From: CADEED01 sp039930985
GTDB taxonomy: Bacteria > Pseudomonadota > Gammaproteobacteria > Steroidobacterales > Steroidobacteraceae
NCBI GenBank assembly: GCA_039930985.1
Contig: JBDTSV010000152.1
Span: forward strand, 9,925-73,924
Direction: 5' to 3'
Length of the DNA stretch: 64,000 nucleotides
The translations under genes were made by a program, and so were the position numbers. Below are positions 40,163-50,000 of this stretch, in pieces; the stretch's first letter is position 1; each line of letters begins with the position of its first letter. The notes beneath the pieces were generated by a model. The model saw only the letters and a list, made by a program, of their open reading frames with translations. It made no database searches and was not told where the DNA came from.

Positions 40163-40164
40163 TT

Positions 40165-40428
40165 TCAAGGTAGATAGCCGATCTCGCGTTGGTGACGCAG
40201 CGCCAGCACGCGCACTTCATCCTTCAGCAAGACAAATCGATACAGCGCGACATAGCCCGTGGCGCCGAACGAGATCACCAGCTCGCGCAGATCGCCTTCG
40301 ACGCGCCGGCCAACGAGCGGATGGGCGGCGAGATTTTCGACCGCGGACCGAATGCCGGCGGCGTTGCCAGCGAGGTGCGCGCGCTCGACGTCATCGAGCG
40401 CGGACGCTGCGTAGACTATTTGCGCCAC
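40165..40428 (-). CDS. ParE/RelE-type toxin
   Basis: This 87-residue protein (VAQIVYAASALDDVERAHLAGN...AVENLAAHPLVGRRVEGDLRELVISFGATGYVALYRFVLLKDEVRVLALRHQREIGYLP) has the ParE/RelE layout: an N-terminal helix pair, then strands with RELVISFGATGYVALYR, VRVLALRHQRE. GTG 40428 is chosen because it gives the usual ParE length and overlaps the antitoxin stop by 13 bases; an ATG at 40476 would add 16 residues lying inside the antitoxin gene. ParE toxins poison DNA gyrase and RelE cuts mRNA; which applies is not decided. Confidence 0.82.
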   Translation of the reverse strand: MAQIVYAASALDDVERAHLAGNAAGIRSAVENLAAHPLVGRRVEGDLRELVISFGATGYVALYRFVLLKDEVRVLALRHQREIGYLP

Positions 40429-40697
40429 GGCTTCGGCCGTTGATCGCCGCTGCCTTTTGCGAGGCGCGCCATCCACGCATGGACATCTTCCGCGCGGTAC
40501 ACCTCGCCGAGGCGATCGACGTCCTGGTCAGCGGCGATCGCCTGTTTCACCAAAGCGCGGATCTGTTCTTCGTAGGTGGTATGTCTTTCGACCGCTTCGA
40601 GAATGATGCTGTGCACGGAACGATCAGTGTCTTTTGCAATCGAACTCAGGCGGGCGCGCAGTTTTGGCGGCAGACGAATCGTAGTGGTATCCGACAT
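40416..40697 (-). CDS. Ribbon-helix-helix antitoxin (ParD/CopG-like)
   Basis: This 93-residue protein opens with TTIRLPPKLRARLSSIAKDTDRSVHSIILEAVERH, a ribbon-helix-helix DNA-binding domain, followed by a helical tail (YEEQIRALVKQAIAADQDVDRLGEVYRAEDVHAWMARL) that would wrap the toxin. It precedes and overlaps the toxin gene, the usual order. It should repress its own promoter in the 40698-40836 gap, which is shared with the divergent peptidase gene. A chromosomal TA pair with no mobile-element signs nearby. Confidence 0.88.
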   Translation of the reverse strand: MSDTTTIRLPPKLRARLSSIAKDTDRSVHSIILEAVERHTTYEEQIRALVKQAIAADQDVDRLGEVYRAEDVHAWMARLAKGSGDQRPKPWRK

Positions 40698-40836
40698 AGG
40701 GGCGGGAACCTAACATGGGTTTCGGCGTGCAACCACAACGCCCTGACGCGCGTCTACGTGGGGGAAGACCCGGATTTCCGCTCCTGTATGTAGAATGCCG
40801 GCCAGACCTCCCGGCTCTCACCGCCCGAGAAAAACC

Positions 40837-42864
40837 ATGAAAACCGTCACCCTCAGCGCCCTCGCGGTCGCTCTGCTGCTTCCCGTCATTTGCGCCGCGC
40901 AGACGCCCACCGCCGCTGAAGCCATCGCCGGCACGCCGGTCATCCCGCGCAGCGCATTGTTCGGCAATCCCGAGAAGGCGCAGGCGCGCATATCGCCCGA
41001 CGGCAAGTACATTTCGTTCATCGCGCCGAAGGACGGCGTGCTCAACGTCTGGGTGGGCCCGCGCGGCGATCCGTCCGCCGCGAAGCCGTTGACCAACGAC
41101 ACCAAGCGTGGCATCCGCCAGCACTTCTGGGCGTTCGACAACCGGCATGTGCTCTTCATCCAGGATGAAGGCGGCGACGAGAACTGGCATCTGTTCGCCG
41201 CCGACGTGGTGTCCGGCACCACCAGGGACCTCACTCCTTACAAGGGCATCGCGGCGCGCGTCGCCAGCCTGTCGTGGAAGAAGCCCGGCGTCGTGGCCGT
41301 GTCCATCAATGACCGCGCGCCGGAATGGCACGACCTGTGGGAAGTCAATCTAACTACAGCGAAGCGCGTGCTGATCGAACAGAACGTGCAGGAGTTCACC
41401 GCCTATGACCTGGACCTCGATCTCAAGCCGAAACTCGCGCTGAAGAGCGGCGTCGATGGCAGCGAAATTTTCCGCAAGTCCGGCGGAAAATGGGTAAGCC
41501 TGCTCAAGTACGGCCAGGAAGATTCCCTGACCACCGGCACCATCGGCATCGAAGGTTCTGGCGCCACCGCGCTCATGCACTCATCGGTCGGCCGTGACAA
41601 ATCCGCGCTGGTTCGCGTGAATCTCGCCACCGGCAAGATCACGGTGTTGGGCGCCAGCGAACAAGCCGACATCGAAACCGTGTGGATCGACCCGCGCATG
41701 AAAACGCCGCAGGCATACACGGTGAACTATCTCAAGCCCGAGATCACCGTGCTGACGCCGTCCGTCCAGAAGGACATGGACCTGCTGTCGAAGGAGTTGG
41801 GCGACGGCTTTGCGATCACCAACCGTTCGCTCGATGACAACTACTGGACCGTGGCCGCGGACGATGCGCTGGCGCCAGCCACAAGCTACCTCTACGACCG
41901 CAAGGCAGGCTCGATCACCAAACTCTTCGATCAGCGCCCGGCGCTGACCAAGGCGCCGTTGGTGCCCCTGCAGTCGCTCGAGCTCAAGGCGCGCGACGGC
42001 CTGACGCTGGTCTCCTATCTATCGCTGCCGCCCGGTTCTGATACCAACGGCGACGGCATTCCGGAATCACCGGTGCCGCTGGTGCTCAACGTGCACGGCG
42101 GTCCCTGGTCACGTGACGACTACGGCTTCAACAGCGAGCACCAGTGGCTGGCGAACCGCGGCTACGCCGTGCTTTCGGTGAACTATCGCGGCTCCACCGG
42201 TTTCGGCAAGACATTCACCAACGCCGGCAACAAGGAGTGGGCGGGCAAGATGCACGACGACCTGCTCGACGCCGTCGCCTGGGCGGTCAAGCAGAAGATC
42301 ACCATGGCCGACAAGGTGGCCATCTACGGCGGCTCGTATGGCGGCTACGCCACGCTGGTCGGCCTCACGTTCACGCCCGACACCTTTGCCTGCGGCGTCG
42401 ACGTCGTCGGCCCGAGCAATATCCAGACGCTGATGGCCACCATCCCGCCGTACTGGAAATCCTTCTTCGAGGACTTCGCCACGCGAGTCGGCGATCCGCG
42501 CACCGAGGAGGGCAGAAAATTGTTAGCCGAGCGCTCGCCGCTCACGCGCGTCTCTGCCATCAAGAAGCCGCTGCTGATCGCGCAGGGTGCCAACGATTCG
42601 CGCGTCAAGCGGGCCGAGGCCGACCAGATCGTGAAGTCCATGAAGGACAAGAATTTGCCCGTGACCTACGTGTTGTATCCGGATGAAGGCCACGGCTTTG
42701 CGCGGCCCGCGAATCGCACGTCGTTCTATGCCATCGCGGAAAGTTTCCTGTCGCAGTGCCTCGGCGGCCGCTACGAGCCGGTGGGCAACGACTTCAAGGG
42801 CGCGAGCCTCCAGGTGCTCGAAGGCGCCGACTACGTCCCCGGCCTCGCCGACGCCCTGAAATAA
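40837..42864 (+). CDS. S9 family serine peptidase (acylaminoacyl/dipeptidyl peptidase-like), secreted
   Basis: This 675-residue enzyme has a signal peptide (MKTVTLSALAVALLLPVICAAQ). The N-terminal propeller (about 40-390) has ARISPDGKYISFIAPKDGVLNVWV, and the C-terminal alpha/beta hydrolase domain has VLNVHGGPWSRDDYGFNSEHQWLANRGYAVLSVNYRGSTGFG. Catalytic residues are Ser500 in GGSYGGYA, Asp587 in NDSRV and His619 in EGHGFAR. It degrades peptides in the periplasm. ATG 40837 starts the signal. The stop codon is followed directly by a repeat. Confidence 0.92.
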   Translation: MKTVTLSALAVALLLPVICAAQTPTAAEAIAGTPVIPRSALFGNPEKAQARISPDGKYISFIAPKDGVLNVWVGPRGDPSAAKPLTNDTKRGIRQHFWAFDNRHVLFIQDEGGDENWHLFAADVVSGTTRDLTPYKGIAARVASLSWKKPGVVAVSINDRAPEWHDLWEVNLTTAKRVLIEQNVQEFTAYDLDLDLKPKLALKSGVDGSEIFRKSGGKWVSLLKYGQEDSLTTGTIGIEGSGATALMHSSVGRDKSALVRVNLATGKITVLGASEQADIETVWIDPRMKTPQAYTVNYLKPEITVLTPSVQKDMDLLSKELGDGFAITNRSLDDNYWTVAADDALAPATSYLYDRKAGSITKLFDQRPALTKAPLVPLQSLELKARDGLTLVSYLSLPPGSDTNGDGIPESPVPLVLNVHGGPWSRDDYGFNSEHQWLANRGYAVLSVNYRGSTGFGKTFTNAGNKEWAGKMHDDLLDAVAWAVKQKITMADKVAIYGGSYGGYATLVGLTFTPDTFACGVDVVGPSNIQTLMATIPPYWKSFFEDFATRVGDPRTEEGRKLLAERSPLTRVSAIKKPLLIAQGANDSRVKRAEADQIVKSMKDKNLPVTYVLYPDEGHGFARPANRTSFYAIAESFLSQCLGGRYEPVGNDFKGASLQVLEGADYVPGLADALK

Positions 42865-42904
42865 TGGGGACACTCCCCATTTCCTAGCAAAAGGGGCCGG
42901 ACCT
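42863..42904. repeat. GGGGACACTCCCC repeat fused to a stop codon (copy 1 of an identical pair)
   Basis: It starts within the TAA of the S9 peptidase gene and has 42 bases identical to the copy at 43752-43793 (AATGGGGACACTCCCCATT, TTCCTAGCAAAAGGGGCC, GGACCT). It contains the short dyad GGGGA-CAC-TCCCC. Confidence 0.9.
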
Positions 42905-43048
42905 GATCAATCCGGCTCTTTTTATTTGAAGAGCCTGCTTTCGACTTCCTTGAGTCGATCGCAAGGATCGGCGCCGGTCGGTAGCCAGATGTCCGGGCCG
43001 GTAGTACTTTCACGTATAGAACAAGAAGAAGAACCTGGAGAGATCCCC

Positions 43049-43753
43049 ATGGCTGCCGTAGTCCGCAATCGCTTCTATCCCACGATCGCAGTCGCGCTCG
43101 CGATGTTCACCGTCATCGGTTTCGCACGCACCTACTACCTGCGCTACTGGTTTGACGTGCCGCCCATCACGGTGCTGCTGCATGTGCACAGCATTGCGTT
43201 CACCGCCTGGCTCGTGTTGTTCGTGATCCAGACGCGCCTGATCGCCAAGGAGAACTACCGCACGCACATGCAGCTCGGCATCGCCGGCATCTTCATTGCC
43301 GCGCTCGTCGTGGTCTTTGGTTTCGCCACCGCCATCGTGTCAGCAGGTGCGCTGCGTCCGCGGCCCATGGGCATGAATTCCCAGCAGTTCGTGTTGATCC
43401 CACTGGTGGCCATCACCGGCTTCGCCATCCTGGTCAGCGCCGCGCTCATCCTGCGCAAGCGCGCCCAACTGCACAAACGGCTGATGACGCTCGCGACGAT
43501 CTCTGTGCTCGGACCTCCCGCCGCGCGATTGGTCTTCGCGACGCACAGCGACAAATACTTCGGCCCGGTACTGTTTGGCGTAACCGCGGCCTTCCTCGCC
43601 TGGTGCCTGGTGAGCGACTGGCGGAAGTACCGCATCGTGCATCCTGTCTACTCGATTGGCGGCGCCATCCTGCTGATCAGCCTGCCGGTGCGATTCCTGA
43701 TCGCGCAGACGCCGGCGTGGGAGAGCGTAGGCCAGTGGCTCGCCAACCTGTAA
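43049..43753 (+). CDS. Polytopic membrane protein of unknown function
   Basis: This 234-residue protein has seven or so hydrophobic helices: FYPTIAVALAMFTVIGFARTYYL, ITVLLHVHSIAFTAWLVLFVIQTRLI, MQLGIAGIFIAALVVVFGFAT, FVLIPLVAITGFAILVSAALIL, LMTLATISVLGPPAARLVF, FGVTAAFLAWCLVSDW and YSIGGAILLISLPVRFLI. His and Arg residues sit near helix ends (HVHS), as in some cytochrome- or haem-related membrane proteins, but no clear ligand pair is seen. ATG 43049 is used with GGAG upstream. It lies between two identical 42-base repeats. Confidence 0.8.
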   Translation: MAAVVRNRFYPTIAVALAMFTVIGFARTYYLRYWFDVPPITVLLHVHSIAFTAWLVLFVIQTRLIAKENYRTHMQLGIAGIFIAALVVVFGFATAIVSAGALRPRPMGMNSQQFVLIPLVAITGFAILVSAALILRKRAQLHKRLMTLATISVLGPPAARLVFATHSDKYFGPVLFGVTAAFLAWCLVSDWRKYRIVHPVYSIGGAILLISLPVRFLIAQTPAWESVGQWLANL

Positions 43754-43793
43754 TGGGGACACTCCCCATTTCCTAGCAAAAGGGGCCGGACCT
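43752..43793. repeat. GGGGACACTCCCC repeat fused to a stop codon (copy 2 of an identical pair)
   Basis: It begins within the TAA of the membrane protein gene. It is identical over 42 bases to 42863-42904 and in the same orientation, so the two copies form direct repeats around the membrane protein gene. Confidence 0.9.
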
Positions 43794-43909
43794 CACCCGC
43801 GCTCCGGAACAAAATCACCAAATTACGAGAAGGCCACATCCGGGATATTGCGGTTGGCCATTCAGCCCGCGTATTTTTGCCGCCGGTCAAGGAGGAACCC
43901 GGAGGCTTC

Positions 43910-44545
43910 GTGAAGATCCTAACTAAACAGTTCGCGGCCATCATGCCGCTAGGCAAGCCGGAACTCTGGCTCCCGGCGCTCACCGCCGCCATGAAGCGCT
44001 TCGAGATTCGCACCCGCGCGCGCGCCGCCGCGTTCCTCGCGCAGATTGCGCACGAGTCCGGTCAGTGCCGCTTCATCGAGGAGCGCCTCAGCTACTCCGC
44101 TGGAGCGCTCATGCGCACCTGGCCCAAGCGCTTCCCCACGCTCGAAATTGCGCTGCAGTACGAACGCAATCCCGAGAAGCTGGCCAACTTCGTGTATGCC
44201 AATCGCATGGGCAACGGCACGCCGGAGTCCCGCGACGGATTCCGTTTCCGTGGCCGCGGCCTCATCCAGATGACCGGCCGCAGCAACTACACCGCGGTGA
44301 GCGACGCGCTGAAAGTCGACTTCGCCAGCACACCAGACCTCATGCTCGAGCCGCGGCACGCGTCCATGTCGGCCGCCTGGTTCTGGCGGACCCGCGGCCT
44401 CAACGAATTGGCCGACGACCGATCCGACGACGATGACAGCGAGGATTTTCGCCAGATCACGCGCGTCATCAATGGGGGTTTGAACGGCTTGGCCGAGCGC
44501 CTCGACTTCTGGGCGGCCGCGCGCAGGGCGTTCGGCATCAGTTAG
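43910..44545 (+). CDS. GH19 chitinase/endolysin-like muramidase
   Basis: This 211-residue protein has the GH19 core: RAAAFLAQIAHESGQCRFIEERLSYSAGALMRTWPKRFPT, with the catalytic Glu of HESG, then YANRMGNGTPESRDGFRFRGRGLIQMTGRSNY and VINGGLNGLAERLDFW. There is no signal peptide, which is typical of phage-type or spanin/holin-dependent lysins, but no other phage genes are near. It may cleave peptidoglycan or chitin. GTG 43910 is preferred (GGAGG just upstream); a TTG at 43877 is an alternative. Confidence 0.87.
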   Translation: MKILTKQFAAIMPLGKPELWLPALTAAMKRFEIRTRARAAAFLAQIAHESGQCRFIEERLSYSAGALMRTWPKRFPTLEIALQYERNPEKLANFVYANRMGNGTPESRDGFRFRGRGLIQMTGRSNYTAVSDALKVDFASTPDLMLEPRHASMSAAWFWRTRGLNELADDRSDDDDSEDFRQITRVINGGLNGLAERLDFWAAARRAFGIS

Positions 44546-44824
44546 GGCGCCGTCGCGCCGACGGCCAACGCTCCCTTCGCTGTTTTACAGCCTCGGAAGC
44601 CGTCTTTTTTGACTTCCACCGATTCCTCCCTAAACTCCCGCCCATCCAGCCTCTGGCAGTAGGCGACGTCTTATGACATCGCCCAACCTCGAGGTCCCCT
44701 GCTAGACCCAGGAAGTGGAGTTGGCCGGCGTAAGTTCCGGTGCGCAAGTCCCGCGGTGACACACTTATATATGTGTCGCCAGCTGCGGTGACGGCCGACT
44801 TCGCATTCCATCCGTGGAGTTCCG

Positions 44825-46990
44825 ATGTCCGCCGTGCTTCCCAAAGAACTCAATACCTACCGCAAGCACTGGGCCGCCCGCTTTGGCACCGCGCCATTCC
44901 TGCCCATGTCACGCGCCGAGATGGACGAGCTCGGCTGGGATTCCTGCGACATCATCATCGTCACCGGCGATGCGTATGTGGATCATCCCAGTTTCGGCAT
45001 GGCCATCATGGGGCGGTTGTTAGAGGCGCAGGGCTTTCGCGTCGGCATCATTGCGCAGCCGGACTGGCAAAGCGCCGAGCCCTTCAAGCAGTTAGGCAAG
45101 CCGAATCTCTTCTTCGGCATCACCGCCGGGAACATGGACTCGATGGTGAACCGCTACACCTCGGACAAGCGCATCCGTAGCGATGACGCCTACACGCCTG
45201 GCGGCATGGGTGGCAAGCGGCCGGACCGCAGCGTCGTCGTGTATGCGCAGCGCGCGCGCGAAGCGTTCAAGGATGTACCCATCGTCATCGGCGGCATCGA
45301 AGCCTCGCTGCGCCGCATCGCGCACTTCGACTACTGGAGCGAGAAAGTTCGCCGCAGCGTGTTGCTGGACGCCAAAGCCGACCTGCTCGTGTTCGGCAAC
45401 GCCGAGCGGCAGATCTGCGAGATCGCGCACCGGCTCGCCGCGGGCGAGACCATCGCCGAGATCAACGACCTGCGCGGCACCGCGTTCGTGCGCAAGTCGC
45501 ATGACTTCATCGAAATCGATTCCACTCATATAGATGCGCCGGGGCGGCTCAATCCGCCCATCGATCCGTATGCGATGGAGCCGGAGATCCGCAAGGCCAA
45601 CGAAGAAGCCGCGGCCGTCGAGGCCGGCGAGGCGCCGCCGAAGGCGCCAGAGGTCGTCGTCAAGTTCGCGCGGCGCGTGAAGAGTGAAGACCGCGAGCGC
45701 AGCGTCATCCGCATGCCGTCGTTCGAAGCCGTGACCCAGGATCCGGTTCTGTACGCGCACGCCTCCCGCATCCTGCATCTCGAAGCCAACCCCGGCAACG
45801 CGCGCGCACTCGTGCAACGCCATGGCGATCTCGACGTGTGGTTGAACCCGCCGCCGGTGCCGCTAACTACCAAGGACATGGACTTCGTGTACGAGCTGCC
45901 GTACGCGCGCAAGCCGCATCCGAGCTACGGCAACGCCGAAATCCCGGCGTACAAGATGATCAAGTTCTCCATCGCCATCCAGCGCGGGTGTTTCGGCGGC
46001 TGCACGTTCTGCAGCATCACCGAGCACGAAGGGCGGATCATCCAGAATCGCAGCGAAGGTTCCGTGCTGCGCGAGATCGAAAAGATCCGCGACGAAGTCC
46101 CGGGCTTTACCGGAGTCATCAGCGATCTTGGCGGCCCCACCGCCAACATGTATCGCATCGCCTGCAAATCGAAAGAGATCGAGAGCGCCTGCCGCAAGCC
46201 AAGCTGCGTGTACCCCGGCATCTGCCCGAACCTCAACACCGACCATGGCGCGTTGATCAATCTGTATCGCAAGGCGCGCGCGCTGCCGGGCGTGAAGAAA
46301 ATCCTGATCGCGAGCGGTGTGCGCTATGACCTCGCCATCGAGTCGCCGGCATACGTGAAGGAGTTGGCCCAGCATCACGTGGGCGGCTATCTCAAGATCG
46401 CACCCGAGGCCATAGGCGTTGGGCCGCTATCCAAGATGATGAAGCCCGGCGTCGGCAGCTACTACAAGTTCAAAGAGCTGTTCGACAAGTTCAGCAAGGA
46501 AGCCGGCAAGGAGCAGTACCTCATCCCGTATTTCATCGCCGCGCATCCGGGCACCACCGACAAGGACATGCTCGAGCTCGCGTTATGGCTCAAGGGAAAC
46601 GGCCTCCGCGCCGACCAGGTGCAGGCGTTCCTGCCGGGCCCGATGGCAACCGCGACCGCGATGTACCACACGTTGAAGAATCCCCTGAAGCGCGTCACGC
46701 GCGACAGCGAAGAGGTGAGGGTTCCGAAGGGCATCAAAGTGCGCCGCCTGCACAAGGCGTTCTTGCGCTATCACGACCCGAACAATTGGCCGACCTTGCG
46801 CGAAGCGCTGCGACAGATGGGGCGGGCGGATCTGATCGGCAACGGCAAGCAGCAGTTAGTCCCGGGGTATCAGCCGGCGGGTACCGGCGATGCAGCGGAG
46901 GGGAAGAGGGGCGCTGGCGCCCACAGGCCGTTCAAGACTCAGCACACGGGGTTGCCGAGGGTCCCGGGCGTCCCGCGGAAGCGGCGTTGA
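44825..46990 (+). CDS. ygiQ: YgiQ family radical SAM protein
   Basis: This 721-residue radical SAM protein has an N-terminal YgiQ domain (FGTAPFLPMSRAEMDELGWDSCDIIIVTGDAYVDHPSFGMAIMGRLLEAQGFRVGIIAQPDW, DUF-type B12-like fold), a central radical SAM barrel and a C-terminal region ending in a basic tail. The iron-sulfur site is C389-FGG-C393-TF-C396 in QRGCFGGCTFCSITEHEG. The full YgiQ/UPF0313 length is kept. The reaction is not known. A 279-base GC-rich leader with possible RNA structure precedes the start. Confidence 0.92.
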   Translation: MSAVLPKELNTYRKHWAARFGTAPFLPMSRAEMDELGWDSCDIIIVTGDAYVDHPSFGMAIMGRLLEAQGFRVGIIAQPDWQSAEPFKQLGKPNLFFGITAGNMDSMVNRYTSDKRIRSDDAYTPGGMGGKRPDRSVVVYAQRAREAFKDVPIVIGGIEASLRRIAHFDYWSEKVRRSVLLDAKADLLVFGNAERQICEIAHRLAAGETIAEINDLRGTAFVRKSHDFIEIDSTHIDAPGRLNPPIDPYAMEPEIRKANEEAAAVEAGEAPPKAPEVVVKFARRVKSEDRERSVIRMPSFEAVTQDPVLYAHASRILHLEANPGNARALVQRHGDLDVWLNPPPVPLTTKDMDFVYELPYARKPHPSYGNAEIPAYKMIKFSIAIQRGCFGGCTFCSITEHEGRIIQNRSEGSVLREIEKIRDEVPGFTGVISDLGGPTANMYRIACKSKEIESACRKPSCVYPGICPNLNTDHGALINLYRKARALPGVKKILIASGVRYDLAIESPAYVKELAQHHVGGYLKIAPEAIGVGPLSKMMKPGVGSYYKFKELFDKFSKEAGKEQYLIPYFIAAHPGTTDKDMLELALWLKGNGLRADQVQAFLPGPMATATAMYHTLKNPLKRVTRDSEEVRVPKGIKVRRLHKAFLRYHDPNNWPTLREALRQMGRADLIGNGKQQLVPGYQPAGTGDAAEGKRGAGAHRPFKTQHTGLPRVPGVPRKRR

Positions 46991-47030
46991 TCTGGCATGA
47001 AACCTGATACCCGGTAGCATCTCGCCCCTC

Positions 47031-50000
47031 ATGCGTCTAACTATCCCGACCACCGTGGCGGTGGCCAGCTTGTTCGCGGGCCTCGCAGGCTGCTCTCGCG
47101 AGCCGCACGCCGCCGGCGAGTCCGTCCTCCTCAATGAGCGTCTCTCGCTCGTGCGCGGCGAATCGCTCGATACCGTCACCCGCGCCGTGATCGCACCCGC
47201 TGACGGCACCTGCGTCGCGATCGTCGAAGAGGACGACGGGGACGTGGTCCTCGAGTTGCAATCTGCCGCGGAGGGCGCCGCGCCGGCAAAGGTGGAAGTC
47301 GATTCGGGCTTCTACGGCGAGGGCGTTGAAGTCGCCGCCGTTCCCGTCGCCAAAGGGAACAAGCTCTCGCTCTATCTATCGATGCCGCCGGAAATGCCCG
47401 CGCCCGCGCAGGTGCGCACCCGCATCCAGTGCTACGCGCGCGATTCGACGACGCCGGAAACTCTGGCGCGAGTCGCGGCCTACCGGGCGTGGAGCGAAGC
47501 CACATTGCGCGGCTCATCGGTCTCCGAAGAGTCCTCGAAGCATCGCGTCAAACTCATGAAGGTCGCGATCGCGCAGCTCGAATCGCCCGGCGGTGATGCG
47601 CGCATGGCCGCCTGGGCGCACCACATCAATGGAGTTCTGACTGCCGGCCCGCTGGGCGAAGTGGGTGACGGGATCGCCGAGTTTCGGCGGAGCGCGGCGG
47701 CTTTCGCCGCATTGAAAAATCCGGAGCCGCGCAATGCCGCCCGGGCCCGATTCAACGTCGCGGGTGCTTTGATCGAAGTGGTGAACGACGCCACGTCGAA
47801 GAATCCAACGCCCGCGGAAGCCAAGATCGAGTCGGAAAAGACCTTCACTGAGTTGGCCGCCGCCTCGTCGCCCTTGAGCGCGGTGGAAAAGGCGCGTGCC
47901 GTCAAGTTCCTCGGTGTGCTTTGCTTCCAGCTCGCGGACTACGCTTGTGCAACTCGCTACTTCGAAGCGGCTGCGGACGCCTCTCACAAAGTCGGACACC
48001 GCTCCGATGAGCTGTCGACGCTGCACAACCTGGCCGTCACCGCAACCGATCTCGGCAACTACGCCACCGCGGCCCGCTACTTCGACCGTGTCCTTCCGCT
48101 CGTCAACAAGAAATACTCCCCGGAACGGTACCCCACCTACTATTTCAATGCCGGCATGGCGTATTCGTATTACGGCGACACGACCAAAGCCATCACCTGC
48201 CTGCTGATTGCACTGGAGGCGGCGCGTGAGCGCCAGTCGGCGCTGGACATGGGGCGCGTGATGTACGGGCTCGGCATGGTGTACTGGCGGCGCGGTGATC
48301 TGCAGCAGGCGGGAACCTTCTTCACCGAGAGCCTGCGACAGCGGCGCATCACCAGCGATACCACCGCCCTGATCCTGAGTCTGGCGATCGCGGGGCGCTA
48401 TGCGCGCTACGAAGGTCGCGTGGATGAGGCCCTGGCGATGCATCGCGAAGCGCTGGAGCGCTCTGCCACGCCCGACAGGAAGCTGCTCTCGAAATATGAG
48501 GTGGCGCTCGACTACGCGGCCACGGAACACTTCGATCGCGCCATCGCGATCTCCCACGAGGCTCTGGCAGACGCGAAGGTCGCGCATCCGGTGCGGCGCG
48601 TACAGATGCAGCTGCTGCTCGCCGAGTACCTCATTTCGGCCAAGCCGAACGCGGCGTCGCTCGCCGAGGCCGATGAGCTCTCGGCCGGCGCGTTGAAGTT
48701 CGCGCTCGAGAAGTCGGACACGGTTCTCGAGGCGAGCGCACGTCACGTGCGGGCCAGGCTGCTCGCCGCGCGCGGAGACATTACGGCGGCGAGGCGCGAG
48801 TACGAGTCCGCGATCGCGGTCATCCTCGACTTTCGCGGCTCGACCGCCAGCCCTGAGCTGCAAGCGACCACGCTCGTATACGAGCAGGCGACGTTCCGCG
48901 AATACGTTGACCTGATGATGCGCGAGGCGGTAGCGCGCGCCGCGAATCGCTTCGCGCCGGCATCGCGTGCCGAGGAAGACGCATTGCGCGTTCTCGAGCT
49001 GGCGCGATCGAGCAGCGCGTCACCGGTGCGTGACGTGCTCCTGGATCCCGCGACGCAGACCCGCATCGATGCACTGCTGCAGCAGATGGCGGCGAAGCGC
49101 GTGCGCATCGCGGCTCTGAACGATCGCGCCACGCCGGGCGGCAAGACCACCGACCTGCTGCAGCTCGAAATGTCGCAGCTGCGTGCTGAGGTCGACAAGC
49201 TGCGCGGCGGCAGCGTCGCCGACACCCGGGCGACCAAACTACCTCAGAGCGTCAATCGTCCGTGGCCCGCCGTTGCGCCCGGCGTGACCCAGCTCTCCTA
49301 CGCGTTGGGCAAGCGCAACGCCTATCTATGGGCGCGCGATGAGCATGGCTTGCGCGTGGCCGTCCTGGCGGCGACGCCCGCGCGCCTCGAGCAGTTGCTT
49401 GCGGCATTCGGCGCGGTCGACCAGGTTCATTCACCCGCCAGGCTCGAAGCCGCGCTCACCGAACTGTCGGCCAACCTGTTGCCGCCCGGAACCCTGGACA
49501 GCGCATCGAGCACCTTGGAGATCGTCGCCGAAGGCAGCCTGGGTACGCTGCCGTTCGCGGCGCTGCGCGAGCCCAGCAGCGGCAAGCGTGTCGTCGAGAC
49601 TCACGCCGTGCGCATGGTGCCCTCGATGTTCGATGTGAGCGCGCCGGCCTCAACCAAGCGGCACGCGATGGCCTTCGTCGGTATCGCGGGCAACACCGGC
49701 GAACTGCGCTCCGCGGCGCAGGTGTTCCCCAGCCTGCCTGCCGCGCGGGTCGAGGCCCGCGCCATCGCCAGTCTGTTCGGCGCCGGCAACGATGCCGCCC
49801 ACGTCAAACTACTCACCGCCACCGACGGTGACGCCGATACCATCAGGACACTCTGGGCCGGCGGCGCCGACGCCGTCCATTTTGCGACTCACGGATTGGC
49901 CAATCTGCGGTATCCGTCCGCCTCATTGCTGCTGCTGCCCAAGGGTGGCGGCGAGGAGGCCGCGTATCTCACGGCGGGGCAGGTGCAGGAATGGAACGGC

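Noticed and set aside
44546..44824. Cobalamin riboswitch upstream of ygiQ
   Set aside because: Only the end of the region resembles the motif; the B12 box and the GGGAA core are not convincing, so I keep it only as a possible structured leader.
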